64,000 nucleotides of DNA. It comes from Paraburkholderia sp. CNPSo 3272. GTDB taxonomy: Bacteria; Pseudomonadota; Gammaproteobacteria; Burkholderiales; Burkholderiaceae. The notes beneath the pieces were generated by a model. That model saw only the letters and a program-made list of their open reading frames with translations. It was not told where the DNA came from and did not search any database. Position 1 is the first letter of the stretch; each line of letters starts with the position of its first letter. Below are positions 56,300 through 64,000 of this stretch, piece by piece. Location of the stretch: assembly GCF_024206495.1 (NCBI RefSeq), contig NZ_JAMBPQ010000002.1, positions 310,001-374,000 on the forward strand, read 5' to 3'. The position numbers were made by a program, and so were the translations under genes.

Positions 56300-57292
56300 T
56301 CATGGCTCGCCGTGCAGCGACGCCACAGCCTGATCGATCGCGCCGAAAATCGACTTGCCCGCTTCGTCGAGCATCTCGATCTTCACGCTGTCGCCGAACT
56401 TCATGAACTCGGTGCTCGCCTGTCCGCTTTCGATCGTTTCGAGGCAGCGCTTCTCGGCAATGCAACAGTAGCCGCGCTTTGTGTCCTTGTTCGAGACCGT
56501 GCCCGAACCGACGATGGCGCCCGCGCGCAGATTGCGCGTTTTCGCAGCGTGCGCGATCAGCTGGCCGAAGTGGAACACCATGTCCGTGCCGGCATCGGGC
56601 TGACCCACCTTCTTGCCGTTCCAGTGCACGATGAGCGGCAGGTGCACGCGCCCTTCGCGCCAGTGATCGCCGAGTTCGTCGGGCGTGACCATCACCGGCG
56701 CGAATGCGCTGGCCGGCTTGCTCTGGAAAAAGCCGAAGCCCTTCGCGAGTTCCGCGGGAATGAGATTGCGCAGCGAGACGTCGTTGACGAGCGTGACGAG
56801 CCGCACGGCCCGCAACGCTTCGTCGGGGCTTGCGCCCATCGGCACGTCGCCGGTCACGACGGCCACTTCGGCCTCGAAGTCGATGCCGAACGCCTCGGAC
56901 GCGCACACGATGTCGTCGCACGGCCCGATGAAGTCGTCGCTGCCGCCCTGGTACATGAGCGGGTCGGTCCAGAATTCGGCGGGCATCTCGGCGCCGCGCG
57001 CGCGCCGCACGAGTTCGACGTGATTCACGTACGACGAGCCATCCGCCCATTGGTACGCACGCGGTAGCGGCGCCATGCAATCGCGCGCGTCGAAGCTGAA
57101 CGCGTTGCGCGCGCGCCCGTAGTTGAGCGCGTCGTATAGCTCGGCAAGCTGCGGCGCGTAGAAGCGCCAGTCGTCGAGTACGCGCTGCAGGGTGGGCGCG
57201 ATCGCGTCGGCGATGGCGGCGCTGCGCAGGTCGCGGGAAACGACGATCAGCTGGCCGTCGCGGGTGCCGTCCTTGAGCGTGGCAAGTTTCAT
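56300..57292 (-). CDS. fumarylacetoacetate hydrolase family protein
   Basis: 330 residues. The metal-binding acidic residues lie in GIDFEAEVAVVTGDVPMG and LVTLVNDVSLRNLIPAELAKGFGFFQSKP (in pieces), and VGSGTVSNKD is the family glycine loop. It cleaves carbon-carbon bonds of diketo acids in aromatic degradation; the exact substrate is not known. It is divergent from iclR (128 bases), the usual regulator arrangement for such genes. Tyrosine or homogentisate genes are not in the window. Confidence 0.9.
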   Translation of the reverse strand: MKLATLKDGTRDGQLIVVSRDLRSAAIADAIAPTLQRVLDDWRFYAPQLAELYDALNYGRARNAFSFDARDCMAPLPRAYQWADGSSYVNHVELVRRARGAEMPAEFWTDPLMYQGGSDDFIGPCDDIVCASEAFGIDFEAEVAVVTGDVPMGASPDEALRAVRLVTLVNDVSLRNLIPAELAKGFGFFQSKPASAFAPVMVTPDELGDHWREGRVHLPLIVHWNGKKVGQPDAGTDMVFHFGQLIAHAAKTRNLRAGAIVGSGTVSNKDTKRGYCCIAEKRCLETIESGQASTEFMKFGDSVKIEMLDEAGKSIFGAIDQAVASLHGEP

Positions 57293-57380
57293 GGAATCAG
57301 ACGTGAGTGACGATAAGGGAAATGTATTCTACGATGGTGAATCGGCGGGCCCCAAGCAGGCGCGCCGCAAGCCCTCAGTT

Positions 57381-57397
57381 GCCGTACGGTCGCCGTA
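57381..57397. promoter_or_regulatory. 17-bp palindrome, candidate IclR operator
   Basis: CGTACGG and CCGTACG, separated by TCG, form a perfect inverted repeat 24 bases before the iclR ATG, between divergent iclR and the fumarylacetoacetase-family gene. Confidence 0.6.
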
Positions 57398-57420
57398 CGT
57401 TTGAACACCACAACGCATCC

Positions 57421-58326
57421 ATGCCGCCAACCGTCCGATCCGCCTCGCCGCGCACGAGCGCCCCAGACGCCACGAGCGCCGAAGATCTCGCCGATACTCT
57501 CGAGACCGCCGAAGCTGCGGAAGGCGCCGAACCCGGCGAAGAAAAACTGCGCTCGGGCATCCAGTCGATCGAAGTGGGTTTTCGCCTGCTCGAAGTGCTA
57601 ACCAGCGAGCCGCGCGCGATGATGCTGCGCGACCTCGCGCAGCGCGCGGGCATGAGCCCGGCGAAGGCGCACCGCTATCTCGTGAGCTTCATGCGCCTCG
57701 GCGTGGTCGCGCAGGACCCGCTCTCGGGGCGCTACGAACTGGGCGGCTTCGCGTTGCAGCTTGGACTCGCGCGTCTCGCGCGCGTGGACGGCGTCAAGCT
57801 CGCGCGCCTCGCGCTCACCGAATTGCGCGACGCGCTCGACATCACCGTGGGCATCGCCGTGTGGGGCAATCAGGGGCCGACAGTCGTGCACTGGCTTGAG
57901 TCGAGCCATCCCGCGAAAGCGTCGCTCAAGCTCGGCGACGTCATGCCGATGCTCAGTTCCGCGACCGGCCTGCTGTTTGCCGCCTACCTGCCGCGCAGCA
58001 AGACGGCCCCGATGATCGAGCGCGAACTCGCGGGCGCACAGCACTCTTCGTACGGCTCGACACCGCGCACGGCCGATGCGCTCGAACAGGCGCTCGCAGA
58101 AGTTCGCGAGCATGGCGCTGCCCGCGTGGAAGGCATGTTGCTGCCGACCATCCACGCGTTCTGCACGCCCGTCTTCGACGCGAGCGGCGAACTCGCACTC
58201 GGGCTCATCGCGCTCGGTCACGAAGGCGCGTTCGATATCGCCTGGAACGGCGCCGTGGACACCGCGCTGCGCGCGTGCGCCGAAAAGCTGTCGTACGAAT
58301 TGGGGTACAGTCCAACGCCGCGCTGA
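57421..58326 (+). CDS. IclR-family transcriptional regulator
   Basis: 301 residues. After an Ala/Glu-rich N-terminal stretch (about 1-45) comes the winged helix-turn-helix (LLEVLTSEPRAMMLRDLAQRAGMSPAKAHRYL in parts) and the effector domain with LARVDGVKLARLALTELRD, SSATGLLFAAYLP and FCTPVFDASGELALGLIALG. It probably controls the divergent fumarylacetoacetase-family cluster. An upstream ATG at 57307 is in frame but would start within the control region. Confidence 0.92.
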   Translation: MPPTVRSASPRTSAPDATSAEDLADTLETAEAAEGAEPGEEKLRSGIQSIEVGFRLLEVLTSEPRAMMLRDLAQRAGMSPAKAHRYLVSFMRLGVVAQDPLSGRYELGGFALQLGLARLARVDGVKLARLALTELRDALDITVGIAVWGNQGPTVVHWLESSHPAKASLKLGDVMPMLSSATGLLFAAYLPRSKTAPMIERELAGAQHSSYGSTPRTADALEQALAEVREHGAARVEGMLLPTIHAFCTPVFDASGELALGLIALGHEGAFDIAWNGAVDTALRACAEKLSYELGYSPTPR

Positions 58327-58444
58327 GGGCCGTGTGGCCGGGCCGGCGCATATGTGACCCGCCCGAGCGCATCCGCCTTTCTGCAAGCACCCAGCGGGTT
58401 GTGTCACATTAACGTACGACCGATACCCGACCCACGAACCGCCG

Positions 58445-59866
58445 ATGTCCACCCCAGCCGCCCCGCGCGAGGCACGCCGCCTCGACACCGACTCACACAC
58501 GCCGCAGCGCGTGCGCGCGTGGCGCTGGGTCGGTGTGTTCGTCGCGGTCACGGCGCTGCATTGGCTCGCGGCCGAATGGTTCGAGCGGCATCACGGCGCG
58601 CCGCCGCCTGTCGCGCACGTGCGCGTGCCGGTGCAAGTGGCGCTCCTCAAACCCGAGCGCATCGAGCGCGAAGCAAAACCCGCGGGGCCCGCGGCGGCGC
58701 CTGCGCATGCCGCGCCCAAACCAGCGCCGAATGCCGCCGAGCCGCATACGCTGCACGCGGTGACGCCGCCGAAGCCCCACCCCAAAGCGCCGGCCTCGCC
58801 GCCGGATACGCAGGCGGCGTCCGCGCCCGCAGCCGCATCGCCAGCCACCGCCAGCGCCGCCGGCACGAGCGGGACCGCAAGCACGGCGCCCGGCAACGGC
58901 AAAGAGCCTTCGGCGCCAGCCACGCAGGCCTCGCATGGACTGAAGTTTTCGGTGCCGCCGTCGGGCGAACTGCAGTACGACACCTTCTATAACGGCGTGC
59001 GCAATCAGCCCGGCACGATCCACTGGTCGAGCGACGGGCAACGCTACGAGATGGTCGTGCGTGTGCCGCTGCCCTTCGTGGGCGAGTTCAGCTGGACGAG
59101 CAAGGGCCGCGTGGACGCCTTCGGCCTCGCACCGGATCAGTACATCGAAAAGCGCGGCCATCGTCCTTCGGATGTGACGGTTTTCAATCGCACCGACAAG
59201 CAAATCGTGTTCACGCGCACGCCCAACTCGCTCGGGCTGCCCGATGGCGCGCAGGACCGCTTCAGCATGGTGATGCAGCTCGCGAGCCTCGTGCGCGGCG
59301 ACCCCGACGCATACAAGCCAGGCGTCACGCGCGAGTTCTATGTCGCGGACAACGACAGCGGCGAGACCTGGCCCATCACCACGATCGGCGACGAGACCGT
59401 GAGTACGGATCACGGCTATGTCACGGCTCGCCACTTCATGCGTCTGCCGCGCCGCGAGGGCGACAAGCGTCGCATCGACGTGTGGCTCGCGCAGTCGCTC
59501 GGCTGGTTGCCCGTGCGCATCGTGCAGACCGAACCGAACGGCAACCAGTTCGAACTGGTGTGGCGTGGCGCGCTCACGGTGCCGACCGCGACGAACGCGC
59601 CCGCGCGGGCGCCCGATCCTTCAGCGGCCGCGACCGCCCCGACGCCCACCGCGGTGCCCGAAACCGCCCCGGCACAATCCGCAACGCCGGAAGCTGCGCC
59701 GGCTTCTGCGCCTGCTGCATCACAAGCGCAACCGCAACCGTTCGCACAGCCGGCGGCGCCCGCCAATATGCAGACAGAACAGCCAACAGAATCACCGCCG
59801 CGACCGTCCACCGTCGACGCACAACCCTCATCCGCTTCGCCGGGCCCTGCGCCCGAGCATCCCTGA
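58445..59866 (+). CDS. DUF3108 family protein
   Basis: 473 residues. One N-terminal helix (about 25-45) is followed by an Ala/Pro-rich region (about 60-160), a folded DUF3108 domain (about 165-380, with ELQYDTFYNGVRNQPGTIHW, DAFGLAPDQYIEKRGHRP and RRIDVWLAQSLGWLPVRIV) and a long Pro/Ala/Gln-rich tail. The domain is periplasmic and of unknown function. The two disordered flanks make the protein longer than typical members. It is followed by a repeat-rich gap. Confidence 0.87.
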   Translation: MSTPAAPREARRLDTDSHTPQRVRAWRWVGVFVAVTALHWLAAEWFERHHGAPPPVAHVRVPVQVALLKPERIEREAKPAGPAAAPAHAAPKPAPNAAEPHTLHAVTPPKPHPKAPASPPDTQAASAPAAASPATASAAGTSGTASTAPGNGKEPSAPATQASHGLKFSVPPSGELQYDTFYNGVRNQPGTIHWSSDGQRYEMVVRVPLPFVGEFSWTSKGRVDAFGLAPDQYIEKRGHRPSDVTVFNRTDKQIVFTRTPNSLGLPDGAQDRFSMVMQLASLVRGDPDAYKPGVTREFYVADNDSGETWPITTIGDETVSTDHGYVTARHFMRLPRREGDKRRIDVWLAQSLGWLPVRIVQTEPNGNQFELVWRGALTVPTATNAPARAPDPSAAATAPTPTAVPETAPAQSATPEAAPASAPAASQAQPQPFAQPAAPANMQTEQPTESPPRPSTVDAQPSSASPGPAPEHP

Positions 59867-60322
59867 GCGAGAAAGCGCACGCACCGCTCGATCCGGACGG
59901 CCCGCTTCACAACACAAATGCGCGAAATAGCGCATACTGGAATCGAGCCATGCGTCAAGGATCGCAAGGCACCGCGCGCAACACGAAGGGCCAAAGAACA
60001 AGCAGACGAAACACGGCAGCACGACGCCGCGCGCAGACAATGGACCAACGAACGGACCAGTGAACGGACCGAGAAACGGGTCAACGAACGGACCGACAAA
60101 CGGGCCAGCACGAACCAACCGATACACCGCTGCACAAGACGGACAACATCGGTACGACACAACAAACAGCGCAGCAAACAGGGACGCGACACACAAGCTA
60201 ACGAACATCGCATCGCGCATCGTCTGCGCGCCCCAGGCGCGCGGCTTGCTCCACCAGCATCGCGTGCATGCAGTACCTCGCAAACGGCTTGACTCCCAGC
60301 CTGGATGGCGAAGGAGGAACCC
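59867..60322. other. repeat-rich gap before the alpha/beta hydrolase
   Basis: 456 bases. It is unusually rich in A and C on the plus strand (AACGAACGG, ACACAACAAAC) and contains the 12-bp tandem repeat listed separately. Frames open in several directions owing to the composition, none with protein similarity. No promoter for the hydrolase was recognised. Confidence 0.5.
60035..60118. repeat. 12-bp tandem repeats (about seven copies)
   Basis: Units such as AACGAACGGACC, AGTGAACGGACC, GAGAAACGGGTC, AACGAACGGACC and GACAAACGGGCC follow each other in 12-base steps, becoming less exact at the ends. Confidence 0.8.
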
Positions 60323-61111
60323 ATGCAAGTGACTGTCAACGGCATCGATACGCACTATGTCTTCGACGACAGGAGCGGTGGGCCCGCGCTGGCGTTCATT
60401 CACCAACTGGGCGGCGACCTTGGCGTGTGGGACACGCTGGCAGGACATTTTCGCCATCGTCACAGCGTGCTGCGCTATGACGTGCGCGGCCACGGCGCGA
60501 GCGCCGTCGCGAGCGAGCCCTTCGGCTTCGCCGATCTCGCCGCCGACCTCGATGCGCTTTTCGACGCAACCGGCATCGAGCATGCGCATCTCGTCGGCAT
60601 GTCGATGGGCGGCATGATCGCGCAGCAGTTCGCGCTCGATTATCCGGAACGCGTGACGACGCTCACGCTTTGCGACACCGCTAGCCATACGCCGCCACAA
60701 GCGCGCGAAACATGGAACGAGCGCGCCGCCACAGTACGCAGCGAGGGTCTGGGGACGCTCGTCGACGCGACGATGGCACGCTGGTTCACCGCCGACTTCC
60801 GGCGCACGCATGCGCCGACAGTCCAGCGGATTTGTGACGTTTTATTACGGACCCCTTCAGAAGGCTATGCGATGGCCTGCGAGGCGCTACGCGATTTCGA
60901 CGTGGAAAACCGGCTTGCGCAATTGCGCGTGCCGACGCTCGCAGTGGCGGGCCGCCACGACAGCGGCACGCCGATGGCCGTGACGCAGGCCCTTGCAAAA
61001 GAAGTAGAAGGGTCGCATTTCGTGGTGCTCGATGCGGCGCATCTGGCCCCGGTAGAGGAGTCGCACCGTTTTACCGCGTTGCTCGAAACGTTTCTCAAGC
61101 AGTTGGTCTAA
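60323..61111 (+). CDS. alpha/beta hydrolase (3-oxoadipate enol-lactonase-like)
   Basis: 262 residues. The elbow GMSMGGMIAQQFALDYPER carries the nucleophilic serine; Asp in AGRHDSGTPM and His in LDAAHLAPVEESHRF complete the triad. This resembles PcaD, which opens 3-oxoadipate enol-lactone, but no other pca gene is present, so the substrate is open. GGAGG six bases before the ATG at 60323 decides the start against 60305. Confidence 0.87.
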   Translation: MQVTVNGIDTHYVFDDRSGGPALAFIHQLGGDLGVWDTLAGHFRHRHSVLRYDVRGHGASAVASEPFGFADLAADLDALFDATGIEHAHLVGMSMGGMIAQQFALDYPERVTTLTLCDTASHTPPQARETWNERAATVRSEGLGTLVDATMARWFTADFRRTHAPTVQRICDVLLRTPSEGYAMACEALRDFDVENRLAQLRVPTLAVAGRHDSGTPMAVTQALAKEVEGSHFVVLDAAHLAPVEESHRFTALLETFLKQLV

Positions 61112-61280
61112 GCAGTTCGAAGTAAAAGCATCATGGCAGTGGCACCAGTCGAGAAGGGAAGTAAAAAAGGGAGAGCAGTCCACATAAGAGGTGATGCGGG
61201 ACCCACCCCTTGAATTCCAGAACGAACGCTCCATGTATTGGCCGAGAAGGTCAGGGAGCACAGGAAAAAGGAGTGTCGCC

Positions 61281-61538
61281 ATGCAAATGATCTACAACAG
61301 TCCCAACTATTGCGTCGTCGAATTCCCACCGCAGGACGGTCACAGCGCGATGCGTGCAGGCGGCTACGAGATCGTCGACAAAAACGCGCGCCGCGAGATC
61401 TTCATCGACGGCGTGATGGCGGCACGTTTTCGCGAAGACGTGCAAAAGCTGATGGACGAAGACCAGTCGCTCGACGAAGTCGACGAATTCCTCGGACAGT
61501 TCGACAGCCTCATGCAGCAACCCGTCGTGCTTCACTGA
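61281..61538 (+). CDS. DUF3567 family protein
   Basis: 85 residues, [15 protein letters not shown] at the start, [18 protein letters not shown] in the middle and an acidic end ([21 protein letters not shown]). It matches DUF3567, a small soluble family nearly confined to Burkholderiales; function unknown. AAAAGGAG lies about eight bases before the ATG at 61281. It is followed by a terminator before metH. Confidence 0.9.
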   Translation: MQMIYNSPNYCVVEFPPQDGHSAMRAGGYEIVDKNARREIFIDGVMAARFREDVQKLMDEDQSLDEVDEFLGQFDSLMQQPVVLH

Positions 61539-61583
61539 CGCTAGCGCACCCCGCGGCACTCAACGCGCAGCGTCCTTCACACG

Positions 61584-61620
61584 AAACCCTGTCCGGCTTG
61601 GCCGGGCGGGGTTTTCTTTT
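61584..61620 (+). terminator. rho-independent terminator after the DUF3567 gene
   Basis: AAACCC and CCGG pair with CCGG and GGGTTT (61584-61614) around a short loop; TTTTCTTTT follows. Confidence 0.85.
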
Positions 61621-61691
61621 GGCCGTCCCGCGCGCGCCGCGGCGGTTGCCGGCGCGCGACGCCGCCCGCAGCGGCGCGTTGCCGCAGCGGA

Positions 61692-61697
61692 TACAAT
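61692..61697 (+). promoter_or_regulatory. -10 element for the first metH gene
   Basis: TACAAT about 45 bases before the ATG; no matching -35 within 16-18 bases. No SAH or other riboswitch pattern was recognised in the leader. Confidence 0.4.
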
Positions 61698-61741
61698 GTG
61701 GGGTTTCCCAGTTCAACCGGCACCACGCCCGCCCGCGATCC

Positions 61742-62812
61742 ATGAACCAGCCCGCAGCCCTTGCCTCGCGCCCCGCCGGGGACGCCAAATACACGCGCGG
61801 CGCAGCGCTTCCCGCGCTGCTTGCCTCGCGTATCGTGATCCTCGATGGCGCGATGGGCACGATGATCCAGCGCTACAAGCTCGACGAAGCCGCCTACCGC
61901 GGCGAACGCTTCAAGGACTATCCGCGCGATATCAAGGGCAACAACGAGCTGCTCTCGCTCACGCAGCCGCAGATCATCAGCGAGATTCACGAGCAGTATC
62001 TCGCGGCGGGCGCGGACATCATCGAGACCAACACGTTCGGCGCGACCACGGTGGCCCAGGACGACTACGGTATGGGCGAACTGGCCATCGAGATGAACGT
62101 CGAGTCGGCGAAGCTCGCACGCGCCGCCTGCGAAAAGTATTCGACGCCGGACAAGCCGCGCTTCGCCGCGGGTGCGATCGGGCCGACGCCGAAAACGGCA
62201 AGCATCTCGCCCGACGTGAACGATCCGGGCGCGCGCAACGTGACGTTCGAAGAACTGCGCAATGCGTACTACGAGCAGGCGAAGGCGCTCATGGACGGCG
62301 GCTGCGACCTCTTCCTCGTCGAGACGATCTTCGACACGCTCAACGCCAAGGCCGCGCTGTTCGCGCTCGACCAGCTCTTCGAAGATACGGGCGAGAATCT
62401 GCCGATCATGATCTCGGGCACCGTCACCGACGCCTCGGGCCGCATTCTCTCCGGCCAGACCGTCGAAGCGTTCTGGAATTCGCTGCGCCACGCGAAGCCG
62501 CTCACGTTCGGCCTGAACTGCGCGCTGGGCGCGGCGCTCATGCGCCCGTATATCGCCGAGCTTGCGAAGCTCTGCGACACCTACGTCTCGTGCTATCCGA
62601 ACGCGGGCCTGCCCAATCCGATGAGCGACACGGGCTTCGACGAAACGCCCGCCGATACCTCGGCACTGCTCAAGGAATTCGCGAGCGCCGGACTCGTGAA
62701 CGTGGCGGGCGGCTGCTGCGGCACGACGCCCGAGCACATTGCGGCGATTGCCAAAGCGCTCGCCGAGATCAAGCCGCGCCGCTGGCCCGGCCAGTATCGC
62801 GACGCTGCCTGA
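61742..62812 (+). CDS. metH: methionine synthase, homocysteine-binding module
   Basis: 356 residues. It matches the first module of cobalamin-dependent Met[36 protein letters not shown], and the zinc cysteines in FGLNCALG and [14 protein letters not shown]. On its own it binds homocysteine and zinc; the folate, cobalamin and reactivation modules are in the next gene. The ATG at 61742 gives [11 protein letters not shown]. The split arrangement is seen in Burkholderia. Confidence 0.93.
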   Translation: MNQPAALASRPAGDAKYTRGAALPALLASRIVILDGAMGTMIQRYKLDEAAYRGERFKDYPRDIKGNNELLSLTQPQIISEIHEQYLAAGADIIETNTFGATTVAQDDYGMGELAIEMNVESAKLARAACEKYSTPDKPRFAAGAIGPTPKTASISPDVNDPGARNVTFEELRNAYYEQAKALMDGGCDLFLVETIFDTLNAKAALFALDQLFEDTGENLPIMISGTVTDASGRILSGQTVEAFWNSLRHAKPLTFGLNCALGAALMRPYIAELAKLCDTYVSCYPNAGLPNPMSDTGFDETPADTSALLKEFASAGLVNVAGGCCGTTPEHIAAIAKALAEIKPRRWPGQYRDAA

Positions 62813-62873
62813 CGCCACATACGATCGCTGCTTCCGAGTCCTGCTCCCACACCATACGATCCGGTCCCACGCC

Positions 62874-64000
62874 ATGACTGACCATACCCTGCGCCTTTCC
62901 GGCCTCGAACCCTTCAACGTGACCGAAGGCACGCTGTTCATTAACGTGGGCGAGCGCACCAACGTGACCGGCTCGAAGGCCTTTGCGCGGATGATTCTCA
63001 ACGGGCAGTTCGACGAGGCGCTCGCCGTGGCGCGCCAGCAGGTCGAAAACGGCGCACAGGTCATCGACGTCAACATGGACGAAGCCATGCTCGACTCGAA
63101 GGCGGCGATGGTGCGCTTCATGAACCTGATCGCCTCCGAGCCCGACATTGCGCGCGTGCCGATCATGATCGACTCGTCGAAGTGGGACGTGATCGAGGCG
63201 GGCCTGCAGTGCGTACAGGGCAAGGCCATCGTCAACTCGATCTCGCTCAAGGAAGGCAAGGAGCAGTTCGTGCATCACGCGAAGCTGATTCGCCGCTATG
63301 GCGCGGCGAGCGTGGTGATGGCGTTCGACGAACAAGGCCAGGCCGACACGTTCGCGCGCAAGACCGAGATCTGCAAGCGCTCCTACGAGATCCTCGTGAA
63401 CGAAGTGGGCTTCCCGCCCGAGGACATCATCTTCGACCCGAACATCTTTGCGGTCGCCACGGGCATCGAGGAGCACAACAACTACGCGGTGGACTTCATC
63501 AACGCCACGCGCTGGATCAAGCAGAACCTGCCCTACGCGAAGATCAGCGGCGGGGTGTCGAACGTGTCGTTTTCGTTCCGCGGCAACGACCCGGTGCGCG
63601 AGGCGATCCACACCGTGTTCCTCTACCACGCCATTCAGGCAGGCATGGACATGGGCATCGTGAACGCGGGCCAGCTCGGGGTGTACGCGGACCTCGACGC
63701 CGAACTGCGCGAGCGCGTGGAAGACGTGGTGCTCAACCGCCGCGCCGACGGCACTGACCGGCTGCTCGAAATCGCCGACAAGTTCAAGACCGGCGCCGCG
63801 AAGAAGGAAGAGAACCTCGAGTGGCGCAACCAGCCTGTCGAAAAGCGTCTTGCGCATGCACTCGTGCACGGCATCACGAACTTCATTGTCGAGGACACCG
63901 AAGAAGCGCGCGAGAAGATCATGGGCGGCGGCGGCCGCCCGATCAACGTGATCGAAGGCCCGCTCATGGACGGCATGAACATCGTCGGCGACCTGTTCGG
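62874..64000 (+). CDS. metH: methionine synthase, folate/cobalamin modules (cut by window end)
   Basis: The first 375 residues are present; the frame is open to the window edge. [21 protein letters not shown] and [20 protein letters not shown] mark the pterin-binding barrel; [18 protein letters not shown] and [21 protein letters not shown] are also typical. The last visible part ([28 protein letters not shown]) enters the cobalamin module. It starts 61 bases after the first metH gene, so both are probably in one transcript. Confidence 0.93.
   Translation, partial: MTDHTLRLSGLEPFNVTEGTLFINVGERTNVTGSKAFARMILNGQFDEALAVARQQVENGAQVIDVNMDEAMLDSKAAMVRFMNLIASEPDIARVPIMIDSSKWDVIEAGLQCVQGKAIVNSISLKEGKEQFVHHAKLIRRYGAASVVMAFDEQGQADTFARKTEICKRSYEILVNEVGFPPEDIIFDPNIFAVATGIEEHNNYAVDFINATRWIKQNLPYAKISGGVSNVSFSFRGNDPVREAIHTVFLYHAIQAGMDMGIVNAGQLGVYADLDAELRERVEDVVLNRRADGTDRLLEIADKFKTGAAKKEENLEWRNQPVEKRLAHALVHGITNFIVEDTEEAREKIMGGGGRPINVIEGPLMDGMNIVGDLF

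Noticed and set aside
59828..60811. Minus-strand frame with GPFVGPF repeats
   Set aside because: The repeat comes from the 12-bp DNA repeat; the frame overlaps the hydrolase and DUF3108 genes and has no start context.
61539..61741. Possible SAH riboswitch before metH
   Set aside because: Only a terminator hairpin and GC-rich stems were found; no conserved core could be recognised.

Overview
The window is a GC-rich (roughly two thirds G+C), densely coded stretch of bacterial chromosome. Gene content points to the betaproteobacterial family Burkholderiaceae, most likely Burkholderia or Paraburkholderia. The pointers are a PhaM-like polyhydroxyalkanoate granule protein, methionine synthase split into two genes, DUF3567, DUF2917 and DUF2970 proteins, a GshA of the type found in this group, and a cytochrome oxidase subunit II carrying an OmpA domain. 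No rRNA, tRNA, CRISPR array, prophage or intact insertion sequence was seen. This is mostly core chromosome.

Layout, left to right. 1-5.5 kb: an aa3-type cytochrome c oxidase operon on the minus strand (DUF2244, ctaC, ctaD, a tiny assembly protein, ctaG, DUF2970, ctaE cut by the window edge). 5.6-11.1 kb: a BioC-like methyltransferase diverging from comF-trmL, then macro domain, gpsA, secB, grxC and a rhodanese on the minus strand. 11.3-15 kb: gpmA, ctpA and moeB on the plus strand, closed by a strong terminator. 15-23 kb, minus strand: a regulatory-type PTS (EIIA-Man, HPr, EI), glutathione synthesis (gshA, gshB) and the nitrogen pair glnK-amtB behind a near-perfect sigma-54 promoter. 23.5-27.4 kb: ubiK, yifB/comM, a lipoprotein and a TlpA-like thioredoxin. 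27.4-32.5 kb: the C4-dicarboxylate system dctA-dctB-dctD, with its own sigma-54 promoter at dctA. 32.5-35.3 kb: a tauABC-type ABC transporter.

35.5-42.9 kb: lipoate synthesis (lipB-lipA) and dacA-dat-ybeD, separated by a divergent LysR/DUF2917 pair, followed by an alpha/beta hydrolase and a thioredoxin-like ferredoxin. 43-48.5 kb: an Mla-like lipid transport operon (permease, ATPase, MCE protein, lipoprotein) and a VanZ-family protein with a 12-bp minisatellite. 48.8-51.5 kb: birA-coaX, a small membrane protein and rfaE2. 51.6-54 kb: a di-iron ferritin-like protein, a 0.7-kb region without a clear gene, and phaM. 54-58.3 kb: a small catabolic-looking cluster (enoyl-CoA hydratase, periplasmic binding protein, fumarylacetoacetase-family enzyme) facing an IclR regulator. 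58.4-64 kb: a DUF3108 protein, an alpha/beta hydrolase, DUF3567 and the two halves of methionine synthase, the second cut by the window end.

The clearest regulatory logic readable from sequence is: (i) DctB/DctD acting on the sigma-54 promoter of dctA; (ii) a nitrogen-type sigma-54 promoter before glnK-amtB with an NtrC-like palindrome; (iii) a terminator plus a separate -10 element between ptsH and ptsI; and (iv) a 17-bp palindrome before iclR. The most unusual non-coding structure is a duplicated block of TGTGG/GGATAA motifs resembling DnaA boxes upstream of birA. I found no clearly new multi-gene system; the main leads are non-coding repeats, protein fusions and extensions, and one open frame without a start codon.
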